This document shows, piece after piece, positions 32,262 through 41,558 of a stretch of DNA of 47,028 nt. Under the pieces are notes generated by a model. The model was not told where the DNA came from. It searched no databases and saw only the letters and a program-made list of their open reading frames with translations. Numbering within the stretch: position 1 is the stretch's first letter; the number at the start of each line of letters is the position of its first letter. The stretch comes from CAZYMF01 sp964648215 (GTDB lineage: Bacteria > Desulfobacterota > Binatia > HRBIN30 > JACQVA1). The stretch is taken from the NCBI GenBank assembly GCA_964648215.1, contig CAZYMF010000015.1, forward strand, positions 1-47,028. The letters are read 5' to 3'. The position numbers and the translations under genes are program-made.

Positions 32262-34895
32262 TCAGCCGGAGGATCCGGGCCGGCCCCAGAGCGCGGCGCG
32301 GTCACGTTCGGCAAGCTGCCACACGCGCTGGTGCAGCTCGTCGACCAGGTCCGGGTCGCCGAGCAGGACCTGGCGCGCGCGCTTGTCGAGCGCGCGCGGG
32401 CCGTCGGCGAGCGCCCGCTGCAGCAGGGCGCGGCGCGCCGCACGGATCGACGGCCGCAGCGAGCGGCTACGGCCCAGCAGGAGGCGGTGCAGAGCGTTGA
32501 CGTAGGGATCGACGGCGGCGCGAACGAAACCGTCCTGCTCGGCCGCGGGGACGGCTTCCTCCCGGCGCTCCTCGTCCCGCAGCAGCTGCGGCAGGTCGCG
32601 CAGCTCCTCAGGCGGCTCGCCCTCCTCCGGAATCAGGAACAGGCCCCAGCGCCGGGCGCGGTCGCCGAGACGGACGCGGCTGGCGAGGACGGAGGACGGG
32701 ATCGACAGAATCAGCGCGCCGATGATCGGCGTGACCCACCAGAAGTAGTACGGGCTGAGCAGGTAGAGGCTGATGCCCCACGCACTGGCGAACACGGTGT
32801 CGAAGCCGTGGCGGCGGATCGCCTCGCCCCAGGAGGTCTCGGCGTCCTCGCGCCCTTGCGAGTGCCAGGAGACGGTGCGGCCGAGCAGGTTCTGGACGAC
32901 GAAGCGGCTGTGGAAGACCATGCGGATGGGGGCCAGCAGGCTCGACAGCACGATCTCGATCAGCACGCTCAGGAACAGCCGGAAGACGCCGCCGTAGGCC
33001 TTGGCCTGGCGCCGCTTGAGCGCGATCAGCGCGATGCTGAGGAACTTGGGCAGGAACAGGATCATCGCCGTGACCGCGGCCAGGTACAGGGCCCAGTCCG
33101 GCCGCCAGATCGGCCAGGCGGGGAACAGGCTGCGACCGTGCGGGAAGTAGTCGGGCAGGTGCAGGGCGTTCTGGATCGCCTCGGCCGTGCTCAGCGTGAG
33201 AAAGGTGAACCACAGCAGCGCCGAGACGTAGGACAGCACGCCGTTGACGAACAGCGCTCGATGGGCGCCGAACAGGCCCTCCGAGAACAGCAGGCGCAGG
33301 TGCTGCAGGTTGCCCTGACACCAGCGGCGGTCGCGGCCCATCTCCTCCAGTAGCGTCGAGGGCACCTCCTCGTAGCTGCCGCCGAGATCGTACGCCAACC
33401 ACAAGGACCACCCGGCGCGACCCATGAGGGCCGCTTCGACGAAGTCGTGGCTCATGATGTCGCCGCCCAGGGGCGGCTTGCCGGGCAGGCGCCGCAGCCC
33501 GCAGTGAGCCATGAAGGCGGCGACGCGGATGATCGCGTTGTGGCCCCAGTACTGGCCGTCGCCGAGCTGCCAGTAGTGCAGGCCGGCGGCGAACATCGGT
33601 CCGTAGACGCGGCTGGCGAACTGCTGCACGCGCGCGAACAGCGAGCGGCGGTTGACCGCGCTCGGCGCCGTCTGGATCATGCCGACGCCCGGGCTGCGCT
33701 CCATCATCTGCACCAGGCGCACCAGTGTGTCGCCGGCCATGATGCTGTCGGCATCGAGCATGATCATGTAGCCGTACTGCGCCCCCCAGCGGCGGCAGAA
33801 GTCGGCGACGTTGCCGCTCTTGCGTTTCTGGTGCACGCGGCGGCGGCGGTAGAAGATCTTGTCGAAACGGCCGATCGAGCGACACCACTCGGCCCACGCC
33901 TCTTCCTCCTTGATGCAGGTGTCGGGGTTGCTGCTGTCGCTGAGGATGAAGAAGTCGAAGTACTCGAGAGTGCCCGTGCGTTCGAGCGACCGGAAGATCG
34001 TCTTGAGGCCGGCGAAGACGCGAGCGACCGGCTCCTCGCAGATCGGCATGACCACCGCGGTGCGCCCGGCCGGGCGAAATCCGCCTTCGTCGAGAGCCGC
34101 GAGGTTGGTGATGGCGAAGCGGCTGCGCTTGCCGATCAGGGCGAGGAAGCCGAGCAGCGCGGTCCAGAAGCCGATCGAGATCCAGCCGAACAGAGCACCG
34201 AAGAAGATGACGATGAAGAACTCGATCCACGTGGCGCCCTGATGCGGCAGGACGTTGACCATGAAGCCACTGGCGATCGTGCTCGGTATGAGCACCAGCA
34301 CCGCCAGGAGGAGGCGGCGCCGGTGCGCCACGCCGGTCCACGGGAGGTGGCGGCGCAGGTGCAGCAAAGGCGCGTGCTTCGTGGCCGCGCGCGAGCCGAG
34401 ACGGATGCGGCGCAGGCGCTGAAACAGGTGGCGTATGGCGCGGCGGTCGATCTGTTCCGGCACCATTGGCCGGCGGGCGAGTCGTGGCGTGGCGGCGAGC
34501 CGGCCCTCGTGGCGCGGCAGGATCGGCGTGCCGTTCCTCGCGCCGCCGCCGGCAAAGCGGGCCGACAGGTAGGCGTCCAGCCGCCAGCCGAGAAATCTGT
34601 CGATCGGCCCGGCGCACGGTCGCGGCGGCGCCGGGTACTCCGCGGGCAAGAGCTCCCACAGGGCGTGCAACGTCTCGGATACCGCGTCAGCGCCGTCCTG
34701 CCAGGGTCGCTCGAGGGCCCGCTCGATGGCCAGCCGCGCCAACGTCTGGTGCTCTGCCTCGGGAAGGCCGAGGGCCTGCAGATAGACCAGGGCGCGCTGG
34801 TGCGCTTCGCGCCAGTCGTGCAGCAGCCGGTCGGCGGGTACCTCGAGGGGAGCCGCGGCCGCCGTCTCGCACAGTGCGGAATCGTGTGTGGCCAT
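32262..34895 (-). CDS. opgH (mdoH): Glucan biosynthesis glucosyltransferase H
   Basis: 877 residues, a normal length for OpgH. The N-terminal cytoplasmic region leads to paired membrane spans (about 195-255). The GT2 core has 'DADS' (381-384), 'HDFVEA' as the acceptor-site region, and 'RDRRWCQGN' (521-529), the (Q/R)xxRW motif of processive transferases. Further membrane spans follow (about 545-710) and a soluble tail. It polymerises UDP-glucose into the beta-1,2-linked backbone of osmoregulated periplasmic glucans and exports it through the inner membrane. No opgG is present nearby; the GH144-like glucanase takes that position instead. It is divergent from the sugar-binding protein gene and heads a three-gene minus-strand operon with the glucanase and ABC ATPase. 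Confidence 0.94.
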   Translation of the reverse strand: MATHDSALCETAAAAPLEVPADRLLHDWREAHQRALVYLQALGLPEAEHQTLARLAIERALERPWQDGADAVSETLHALWELLPAEYPAPPRPCAGPIDRFLGWRLDAYLSARFAGGGARNGTPILPRHEGRLAATPRLARRPMVPEQIDRRAIRHLFQRLRRIRLGSRAATKHAPLLHLRRHLPWTGVAHRRRLLLAVLVLIPSTIASGFMVNVLPHQGATWIEFFIVIFFGALFGWISIGFWTALLGFLALIGKRSRFAITNLAALDEGGFRPAGRTAVVMPICEEPVARVFAGLKTIFRSLERTGTLEYFDFFILSDSSNPDTCIKEEEAWAEWCRSIGRFDKIFYRRRRVHQKRKSGNVADFCRRWGAQYGYMIMLDADSIMAGDTLVRLVQMMERSPGVGMIQTAPSAVNRRSLFARVQQFASRVYGPMFAAGLHYWQLGDGQYWGHNAIIRVAAFMAHCGLRRLPGKPPLGGDIMSHDFVEAALMGRAGWSLWLAYDLGGSYEEVPSTLLEEMGRDRRWCQGNLQHLRLLFSEGLFGAHRALFVNGVLSYVSALLWFTFLTLSTAEAIQNALHLPDYFPHGRSLFPAWPIWRPDWALYLAAVTAMILFLPKFLSIALIALKRRQAKAYGGVFRLFLSVLIEIVLSSLLAPIRMVFHSRFVVQNLLGRTVSWHSQGREDAETSWGEAIRRHGFDTVFASAWGISLYLLSPYYFWWVTPIIGALILSIPSSVLASRVRLGDRARRWGLFLIPEEGEPPEELRDLPQLLRDEERREEAVPAAEQDGFVRAAVDPYVNALHRLLLGRSRSLRPSIRAARRALLQRALADGPRALDKRARQVLLGDPDLVDELHQRVWQLAERDRAALWGRPGSSG

Positions 34896-35099
34896 GTTAT
34901 GGTTGCCGGCTGGCGGCCCCGAAAGGGTGCGGGCCTGCTCCTGAGCGGGGGCCGGATGCGCCCCCAGACATAGCCCCCTCCATAACCCCTTTACTCGACC
35001 CGCAAGGCACTTTCCACTCTGGCAGGTCGGCGATGCCGGTCAAGGCTGCCGGCGGCCGGGCCGCGACGCGCCACCGGCGGTGTGGTAAGGCGTCGGGCG

Positions 35100-36386
35100 A
35101 TGGCCCTTGGTCGATGGTGCCGTTTCGGTGCGGTGCTGCTGCTCTTGCCTCTGCTGGGGTGCCGGAGCCGGTCGGGCGCGGCGACGACGATCGAGTTCTG
35201 GGCCATGGGGCGCGAGGGCGAGGTGGTGCAGAAGCTGGTGCCGGAGTTCGAGCGCCGCACGCCCGGGGTGCGGGTGCGAGTGCAGCAGATTCCCTGGAGC
35301 GCGGCGCACGAGAAGCTGCTCACCGCCTACGTCGGCGGCGCCATGCCCGACGTCTTTCAGGCGGGGAACACCTGGATCCCGGAGCTGGTCGCCCTCGCGG
35401 CGGTCGATCGTCTCGACGAGCGCATCGCCCGCTCCGCCAGCGTGCGGCGCGACGACTACTTTGGCGGCATCCTCGACACCAACGTCCTCGACGGCGCCAC
35501 CTACGGCGTGCCCTGGTACGTCGATACCCGTCTCCTCTTCTATCGCGCCGACCTGCTGCGGCAGGTCGGCTACGCGCAGCCGCCGGCCACCTGGGCGGCG
35601 TGGCTCGAGGCGATGACGCGCCTCAAGCAGCGCCCGGGCCCGCCGCACTACGCCATCCTGCTCCCTTTCAGCGAGTGGCAGGTGCCGGTGATCCTGGCCC
35701 TCGAGCTGGACGCCGCCCTGCTGCGCGACGGCGATCGCTACGGCAACTTCCGGAGCCCCGCCTTCCGCCGCGCCTTCGCCTTCTACCTCGATCTGTTCCG
35801 GCGCGGCCTGGCGCCGCAGGGCGGGCAGGCGCAGGTGGCCAACCTCTACCAGGACTTCGCCCGCGGCTACTTCTCCTTCCTGATCAGCGGCCCGTGGAAC
35901 GTCGGCGAGCTGCAGGAACGGCTGCCGGCGACGCTGGCGGACGACTGGGCGACGGCGCCGATGCCGGCGCCCGACGCGCAGCACGAGGGAGTGTCGGTCG
36001 CCGGCGGCGCCAGCCTGGCGATCTATCGCGCCTCGCCGCACCGGGAGGCGGCGTGGAAGTGGATCGAGTACCTGTCCGAGCCCGCGCGGCAGGTGGAGTT
36101 CTACCGCCTCACCGGTGATCTGCCGGCGCGCCGCGCGGCCTGGGCCGATCCGGCCTTGGCCGACAATCGCCACGCCCGGGCGTTCTGGGAGCAGCTGCAC
36201 CACGTGCGGGCGACGCCGAAGATTCCCGAGTGGGAGCGGATCGCCAGCGAGATCAGCCGCTACGCCGAGGCGGCGATCCGCGGCAACCTGAGCGCCGACG
36301 ACGCCCTGGCCGGGCTGGACCACGACGTCGACCAGGTGCTCGCCAAGCGCCGCTGGATGATGCGCGGCCGGGAGCCCGGACGGTAG
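35100..36386 (+). CDS. ABC sugar transporter substrate-binding lipoprotein
   Basis: 428 residues from ATG with AAGGCG upstream; a GTG six codons earlier is possible. The lipobox LPLLGC places the acylated Cys at 21. The mature protein has the family-1 solute-binding fold: 'IEFWAMGREGEVVQKLVPEFERRTPGV', 'MPDVFQAGNTWIPEL', 'YGVPWYVDTRLLFYRADLL' and 'YFSFLISGPWNVGEL'. It captures oligosaccharides and delivers them to the permeases downstream. Only 63 bases separate it from the first permease, so these three are one operon. Given the neighbours, glucan-derived oligosaccharides are a reasonable guess for the ligand; the sequence alone does not show it. Confidence 0.92.
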   Translation: MALGRWCRFGAVLLLLPLLGCRSRSGAATTIEFWAMGREGEVVQKLVPEFERRTPGVRVRVQQIPWSAAHEKLLTAYVGGAMPDVFQAGNTWIPELVALAAVDRLDERIARSASVRRDDYFGGILDTNVLDGATYGVPWYVDTRLLFYRADLLRQVGYAQPPATWAAWLEAMTRLKQRPGPPHYAILLPFSEWQVPVILALELDAALLRDGDRYGNFRSPAFRRAFAFYLDLFRRGLAPQGGQAQVANLYQDFARGYFSFLISGPWNVGELQERLPATLADDWATAPMPAPDAQHEGVSVAGGASLAIYRASPHREAAWKWIEYLSEPARQVEFYRLTGDLPARRAAWADPALADNRHARAFWEQLHHVRATPKIPEWERIASEISRYAEAAIRGNLSADDALAGLDHDVDQVLAKRRWMMRGREPGR

Positions 36387-36449
36387 CCGGGCTTCGCCCC
36401 ACGCTCCCGCTGGCCGCTCCCCTCGGTGGCTCGTTGAAACTTGACTCGA

Positions 36450-37409
36450 ATGAAGCAAGGTCCAGACTTCAAGAACCCTAGCGCGATGCGGCCGAAGCGG
36501 ATCAATCCCGGGTTGTGGTTCGCGGCGCCGGCGTTGCTCGTCATCGCCGTCTTCTTCGTGCTGCCGGTGGCGGCCTCGCTGCTGCTGAGCCTGACCGACT
36601 TCGACATCTACGCGGTGGCGAGCCTCGCCAACCTGCGCTTCGTCGGCGCCGCCAACTACGTCGCGCTGGTGCGCGATCCGCTGTTCTGGATCGCCCTGCG
36701 CAACACGGTCTACTTCGTCGTCGTCGGCATGCCGCTGTCCATCGGCGCGTCCCTCGGTGCGGCGCTGCTGCTCGCCGCGGCGGCGGTCCGGGCCAGGGGC
36801 TTCTTCCGCACCGCCTTGTTCCTGCCGGTGGTGACCACGCTCGTCGCGGTGGCGGTGGTCTGGCGCTACGTCTACCAGCCGCGCTTCGGTCTGCTGAACT
36901 ACGGCCTGTCGTTCTTCGCCATCGGCCCGATCGACTGGCTCGGCGATCCGCGCTGGGCGATGCCGGCGATCATTCTCATGGCGGTGTGGAAGAACTTCGG
37001 CTTCAACATGATCATCTTCGTCGCCGGGCTACAGAGCATCCCGGAGCGTCTCTACGAAGCGGCCCGCATCGACGGCGCCCGCGGCTGGCAGCAGTTTCGC
37101 GGCGTCACCCTGCCGATGCTGGCGCCGACCTTCGTCTTCGTCGCCATCATCACCATGATCGGCTACTTCCAGCTCTTCGCCGAGCCCTACGTGATGACGC
37201 AGGGCGGGCCGGCGAACAGCACGCTCAGCATCGTCTTGTTGATGTACCAGCAGGGCTTTCGCTGGTGGAACCTGGGCTACGCGGCGGCGATGTCGTTCGT
37301 CCTCTTCGCCATCATCCTGGCGCTGACGCTGGCGGCGATGTGGCTGCGCGGTCTGGGCGCCGCCGCGGGGGCGCCCGTGGCCGCCGCCGAGCGGGAGGCC
37401 GGGCGATGA
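36450..37409 (+). CDS. ABC sugar transporter permease (MalF/UgpA type)
   Basis: 319 residues; ATG starts at 36450 and 36486 are both possible and neither has a strong ribosome site. Six membrane spans are visible, the first at 'LWFAAPALLVIAVFFVLPVAAS'. The EAA loop that docks the ATPase reads 'EAARIDGARGWQQFRGVTLPML'. It pairs with the permease encoded immediately downstream, overlapping it by four bases (ATGA). Together they form the channel of the importer. Confidence 0.92.
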   Translation: MKQGPDFKNPSAMRPKRINPGLWFAAPALLVIAVFFVLPVAASLLLSLTDFDIYAVASLANLRFVGAANYVALVRDPLFWIALRNTVYFVVVGMPLSIGASLGAALLLAAAAVRARGFFRTALFLPVVTTLVAVAVVWRYVYQPRFGLLNYGLSFFAIGPIDWLGDPRWAMPAIILMAVWKNFGFNMIIFVAGLQSIPERLYEAARIDGARGWQQFRGVTLPMLAPTFVFVAIITMIGYFQLFAEPYVMTQGGPANSTLSIVLLMYQQGFRWWNLGYAAAMSFVLFAIILALTLAAMWLRGLGAAAGAPVAAAEREAGR

Positions 37410-38227
37410 AGCGGCTGCCGCGCTCGGCGCTGCTCCACGCCGTCCTCGCCGCGGGTGCGCTGCTCACCCTGCTGCCGTTGCTGTGGATGCTGTCGGCGTC
37501 GCTGATGCCGGCGGGCGAGGCCACGCTCTACCCGCCGCGGCTGCTGCCGAGCGCGCCGACGTGGGCGCACTACCGGGCGCTGTTCGACCGCCTCGCTCTC
37601 GCCCGCTACCTGCTCAACAGCACGCTGCTGGCCACGGCGGTGACCGCGATCTCGCTGCTGCTCAACTCGATGGCCGGCTACGCCTTCGCCAAGTTTCGCT
37701 TCGCCGGGCGCGACCGCCTCTTCCGGCTCTTGCTGGCGGCGCTGGTGATCCCGGCGCAGGTGGCGATGCTGCCGCTGTTCCTGATGCTCAAGGAGATCGG
37801 CTGCATCAACAGCTACTGGGGCGTGATCATCCCCGGCATGGCGAGCATCTTCGGCATCTTCCTGATCCGCCAGTACGTGCTCTCCATCCCGGACAGCCTG
37901 CTCGACGCCGCGCGCATCGACGGCGCCGGCGAGTTTCGCATCTACTGGTCGCTGGTGCTGCCGTCGTGCGCGCCGATTCTGGTGACGCTGGCCATCTTCA
38001 CCTTCATGGGGACGTGGAACGACTTCCTCTGGCCGCTGATCGTTCTCACCGACGGCAACATGTACACGCTGCCGGTGGCCCTCGCCAACCTCGTCGGCGA
38101 GCACGTCCAGGACACCGAGCTGATGATGGCCGGGGCCGTGCTCACCGTGCTGCCGGTGGTGATCGTCTTCGTCGCCCTGCAGCGCTACTACATCGCCGGC
38201 ATCCTCGCCGGCAGCATCAAGGAGTGA
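37406..38227 (+). CDS. ABC sugar transporter permease (MalG/UgpE type)
   Basis: 273 residues; GGGAGG lies about seven bases before the ATG, which overlaps the previous stop. Six membrane spans are visible. The EAA motif is 'DAARIDGAGEFRIYWSLVLPSCAPIL'. The C terminus 'YYIAGILAGSIKE' is the classic MalG-type ending ('...G...GAVKG'). It is the second half of the importer channel and is energised by the ATPase encoded at 29568-30665. The operon probably ends here or continues into the M23 peptidase 72 bases on. Confidence 0.93.
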   Translation: MKRLPRSALLHAVLAAGALLTLLPLLWMLSASLMPAGEATLYPPRLLPSAPTWAHYRALFDRLALARYLLNSTLLATAVTAISLLLNSMAGYAFAKFRFAGRDRLFRLLLAALVIPAQVAMLPLFLMLKEIGCINSYWGVIIPGMASIFGIFLIRQYVLSIPDSLLDAARIDGAGEFRIYWSLVLPSCAPILVTLAIFTFMGTWNDFLWPLIVLTDGNMYTLPVALANLVGEHVQDTELMMAGAVLTVLPVVIVFVALQRYYIAGILAGSIKE

Positions 38228-38299
38228 CGGCCGGCGCGCTTGACTTCGTTGCCGCAACGAATAGCTTCGCAGAATGCTGTCGCCGGATGGATTCCGTTG

Positions 38300-39655
38300 A
38301 TGCGCGGCTTCCTCGCGTTCTTGCTCCTGCTGCTCGCGCTCGCCGCGGGCGCTCTGTGGTGGCTCAAGTTCGAGCATCAGCGCCCGCAGGCGGTCCTGGT
38401 GACGCCGGTTCGCGTCGTCGGCGGCAACCCCACCTTCGACATCGACATTCGCGGTCCCGGTCCGGGCCTGCGTGCCGTCACGGTGGCGCTGCGCACCGGC
38501 ACGACCGCCTTCGACCTGGCGCAGGAGACCTACCCGGCGCGCTCGTGGCTGGGGAGCGGCGTGAGCGAGAAGCGCCTGCACCTGCAGCCCGACCTGCGCC
38601 AGCTCAAGGTGCCCGAGGGGCCGGCGACGCTGGAGGTCTTCGCCGATACGTATGCGTGGCATCTGTTCGCGCACCGCGCGCCCGTGCTGTCGCAGCCGCT
38701 GACGGTCGACCTCACGCCGCCGACGGTGGAGCTGCTCACCACGCAGCACAACGTGCGCCTCGGCGGCGTCGAGCTGGCGCTGTTCCGGCAGTCGCCCGAC
38801 ACGGTGCAGAGCGGCGTCCAGGTGGACGAGTACTTCTTTCCCTCGACTACCGGGTACTTCGCCGATCCCGCCATCGCTCTGGCGTTCTTCGCCGTGCCGC
38901 AGGATCTGACGGCGCAGGCGCGCCCGCGGGTGATCGCCCGCGACGCCGCTGGCAACGAGCGCCAGGTCGACCTGCCGTGCAACATCAAGCCGCGCCGCTT
39001 TGCCGAGCGGACGCTGAACATCAGCGATGCCTTCCTGAAGCGCAAGGTGCACGAGCTGGAGCAGGCCAACGGGCTGCCGGAAGCCCAGGACCTGGTCAAG
39101 GGGTACGTCTTCATCAACCGTGATCTGCGCCAGCAGAACGAGGCGCGCATTCGCCAGCTCACCGAGCACTCGACGCCGCGACCGCTGTGGGACGGCGCCT
39201 TCCATCGCCAGTCGAACGCCGCCGCCCTCAGCTCCTTCGCCGACCGGCGCACCTACGTCCACGACGGTGAGGTGATCGATCACGAGACCCACCTGGGCTA
39301 CGATCTCGCCTCGCTCAAGCTGGCCCCGGTCGAGGCGACGCAGAACGGCATCGTCGTCTACGCCGGCAACCTCGGTATCTACGGCAACGCCGTGATCCTC
39401 GACCACGGCCTCGGCATCTTCTCTCTGTACGGCCACCTCAGCACCATCGCGGTCAAAGCGGGCGAGCACGTCAAGCGCGAGCAGACTCTGGGTCAGACCG
39501 GGCAGACCGGCCTGGCGGGCGGCGATCACCTGCACTTCTCGATCATGCTCTACGGCGTCCACGTCGATCCCGTCGAGTGGTGGGACGCGCATTGGTTGCA
39601 CGACCACGTCACGCCGAAGCTGACGATGTTCCCGCGCGCGCCGGAAGGGAAATGA
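38300..39655 (+). CDS. Membrane-anchored M23 (LytM-type) peptidase
   Basis: 451 residues from ATG; a TTG 20 codons earlier extends the frame without a better ribosome site. A single N-terminal hydrophobic span (about 2-22) has no obvious cleavage site, so it is a membrane anchor. Residues about 60-240 form a beta-rich region with Ig-like features. The C-terminal M23 domain has the zinc ligands in 'HETHLGYD' (His331, Asp335) and 'GDHLHFS' (His410, His412). It should cut or bind peptidoglycan cross-links in the periplasm. The stop codon lies inside the first words of heptamer element D. Its link to the sugar importer is positional only. Confidence 0.9.
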   Translation: MRGFLAFLLLLLALAAGALWWLKFEHQRPQAVLVTPVRVVGGNPTFDIDIRGPGPGLRAVTVALRTGTTAFDLAQETYPARSWLGSGVSEKRLHLQPDLRQLKVPEGPATLEVFADTYAWHLFAHRAPVLSQPLTVDLTPPTVELLTTQHNVRLGGVELALFRQSPDTVQSGVQVDEYFFPSTTGYFADPAIALAFFAVPQDLTAQARPRVIARDAAGNERQVDLPCNIKPRRFAERTLNISDAFLKRKVHELEQANGLPEAQDLVKGYVFINRDLRQQNEARIRQLTEHSTPRPLWDGAFHRQSNAAALSSFADRRTYVHDGEVIDHETHLGYDLASLKLAPVEATQNGIVVYAGNLGIYGNAVILDHGLGIFSLYGHLSTIAVKAGEHVKREQTLGQTGQTGLAGGDHLHFSIMLYGVHVDPVEWWDAHWLHDHVTPKLTMFPRAPEGK

Positions 39656-39769
39656 GAAACCGGAAGCAGGACCCCGGAGACCGCAAAGCTGCAAAGCGGG
39701 CGTGTCTCTTCCGACATCGCCCCGTTTTTCATTTCCGGTTTTCTGTTTGCTGTTTTTCATTCGGTCTCT
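39648..39769. repeat. Heptamer element D
   Basis: The left words are GGAAATG, AGAAACC, GGAAGCA, GGACCCC, GGAGACC, GCAAAGC, TGCAAAG. The right words are CCCGTTT, TTCATTT, CCGGTTT, TCTGTTT, GCTGTTT, TTCATTC, GGTCTCT, all in 7-bp register (39721-39769). The first left word (GGAAATG) leads into the M23 peptidase stop (GGG AAA TGA). Confidence 0.75.
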
Positions 39770-39858
39770 CACACACCCTCGGTTGAGACGGCGAAAGAGT
39801 TGGCGTACGGTGCCGCTAGCCGACGCGGCGCCGTCGCCGCCCGGGATCGAGCCGTCCG

Positions 39859-40935
39859 ATGAAGCCCCTTCACCTCCAGACCCGGCCGTGGATCGCGACC
39901 ATCGCGCTCCTGCTCGCCTTCGCTGCCGGCGCCGAAGGGGCCGCCTCTCCCGCGCCGAAGGCGGGCCAGTCCTTGAAGAGCGGCGGCTTTTCGCTGCCGC
40001 TGCCGCTCGGATTGCAGGCCGATGCGGCCTACATCCCCGACGACAACCCGCTCAGCGCCGACAAGATCGCGCTCGGTAGGTTTCTGTACTTCGACCCGCG
40101 CCTCTCCAAGAACCGCACGGTTTCCTGCGCCACCTGCCACAACCCCTTCCACGGCTTTGCCGATCCCCAGCGTACGTCCAAGGGCGTGGGCGGCAAATTC
40201 GGCATGCGCAACAGCCCGACGGTGATCAACCGCCTCTTCGCCAAGGAGCAGTTCTGGGACGGGCGCGCCGCGGACCTCGAGGACCAGGCGCACGGTCCCC
40301 TGATGAACCCGATCGAGATGGGGATGCCGAAGCCCGCGGAGGTGGTCCGGCGGGTCAAGGCCGTCAAGGGCTACCCGCCTCTGTTCCAGAAGGCTTTTGG
40401 TTCCCGGGACGTAAGCATGCGACGCGTCGCGCAGGCGATCGCCTCGTACGAGCGCACGGTGGTCTCGGGCGACAGCCCGTTCGATCGTTACGTCGCCGGC
40501 GACAAGGATGCGTTGAGCGCGTCGGCCGTGCGCGGCTGGGGACTTTTCAAGGGCAAGGCCAACTGCCAGGTGTGCCACGTCGGCTTCAACTTCACCGACG
40601 AGAGCTACCACAACCTCGGCGTCGGCATGGACAAGCCCGAGCCGGATCTGGGGCGCTACGACGTGACCAAGGCGGAGGCCGACAAGGGCGCGTTCAAGAC
40701 CCCGACGTTGCGCGACATCGTCGAGACCGCGCCCTACATGCACGACGGCTCGGAGGCCACACTGAGGGACGTGATCGATCTCTACAATCGCGGCGGCGTC
40801 AAGAACCCGTGGCTGTCGAACGAGATCAAGCCGCTTCACCTGAGCGTCGCCGAGGTCGACGACCTGCTGGCGTTTCTCGGCTCGCTCACCGGCGACGTCC
40901 GCAACCTCGACCCGCCCGCCGCCTTGCCGAAGTGA
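39859..40935 (+). CDS. Diheme cytochrome c peroxidase (CcpA/MauG family)
   Basis: 358 residues. A signal peptide (about 1-28) is followed by the first heme CATCH at 90-94 and the second CQVCH at 236-240. 'KIALGRFLYFDPRLSKNRTVSCATCHNP', 'RNSPTVIN' and 'GAFKTPTLRDI..TAPYMHDG' are family signatures, and the Met-Gly region near the second heme is typical. It reduces H2O2 in the periplasm with electrons from small cytochromes, such as the monoheme protein at 14852. Some members instead oxidise protein or alkyl substrates (MauG). It is followed 14 bases later by a CBS-domain gene. Confidence 0.93.
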   Translation: MKPLHLQTRPWIATIALLLAFAAGAEGAASPAPKAGQSLKSGGFSLPLPLGLQADAAYIPDDNPLSADKIALGRFLYFDPRLSKNRTVSCATCHNPFHGFADPQRTSKGVGGKFGMRNSPTVINRLFAKEQFWDGRAADLEDQAHGPLMNPIEMGMPKPAEVVRRVKAVKGYPPLFQKAFGSRDVSMRRVAQAIASYERTVVSGDSPFDRYVAGDKDALSASAVRGWGLFKGKANCQVCHVGFNFTDESYHNLGVGMDKPEPDLGRYDVTKAEADKGAFKTPTLRDIVETAPYMHDGSEATLRDVIDLYNRGGVKNPWLSNEIKPLHLSVAEVDDLLAFLGSLTGDVRNLDPPAALPK

Positions 40936-40949
40936 GAGGAGACAGGGAA

Positions 40950-41546
40950 ATGCTCGTCCGCTATCGCATGTCGAAGAAGCTGAAGGTCGTTCCGCCCCAG
41001 CGTTCCCTCGCCGACGCGCGCGCCCTGCTGGATCGTCATCGCTTCCGGCAACTGCCGGTCGTGCGCGACGGCGCGCTGGCGGGAATCGTGACCGATCGTG
41101 ATCTGCGCGCGGCGCCGCGGACGGCGAAGGTGGTGAAGGACGTGATGGCGGCCAAGCCGATCACCATCTCGCCCGATGCGCCCGTCGACGAGGCGGCGCG
41201 CGTGCTGCGCCAGCACAAGGTCAATGCCCTGCCGGTGGTCGAGAAGCACAAGCTGGTGGGCATTCTCACCACCAGCGACGTGCTCGACGCGTTCGTCGAG
41301 CTCTCCGGCGTCGCCGAGCCGACGTTCCTGCTTCTGCTGGAGGTGGGCCGAAGGCCGGACCGCGAAGTGCGCCGGGTGATCGAAAGGGTCCCGGCGGAGA
41401 TCAAGTGGATCCACCGCGACCGGCAGAAGCCGGCGCGGGTGCACGTGCGGCTCAAGGCGCGGCGCATCGACGACATCGTCGACGCGCTCGAAGGAGCCGG
41501 GTTCGAGGTCTGCGCGATGGTGGTGCCGCCGCGGCGGCGTCTGTGA
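40950..41546 (+). CDS. CBS-domain pair protein (AcuB-like)
   Basis: 198 residues; AGGAGACAGGG precedes the ATG. Two CBS domains: about 5-58 ('VVRDGALAGIVTDRDLR') and 65-122 ('VMAAKPITISPDAPVDEAARVL', 'VVEKHKLVGILTTSDVLDAF'). A C-terminal ACT-like segment of about 70 residues ('IKWIHRDRQKPARVHVRLKARRIDDIVDALEGAGFEV') makes it resemble AcuB. CBS pairs bind adenine nucleotides and tune partner proteins. The partner is unknown. It is probably co-transcribed with the peroxidase. Confidence 0.88.
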   Translation: MLVRYRMSKKLKVVPPQRSLADARALLDRHRFRQLPVVRDGALAGIVTDRDLRAAPRTAKVVKDVMAAKPITISPDAPVDEAARVLRQHKVNALPVVEKHKLVGILTTSDVLDAFVELSGVAEPTFLLLLEVGRRPDREVRRVIERVPAEIKWIHRDRQKPARVHVRLKARRIDDIVDALEGAGFEVCAMVVPPRRRL

Positions 41547-41558
41547 GCGGCGCCGCGC

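Noticed and set aside
37277..39772. An 831-residue minus-strand open frame opposite the permease and peptidase genes
   Set aside because: It is a shadow with low-complexity Arg/Gln/Glu content; both plus-strand genes have clear family motifs.
39783..39811. Sigma-70 promoter (TTGAGA-17-TACGGT) before the diheme peroxidase
   Set aside because: The -10 box matches only three of six bases, too weak to report as a feature.
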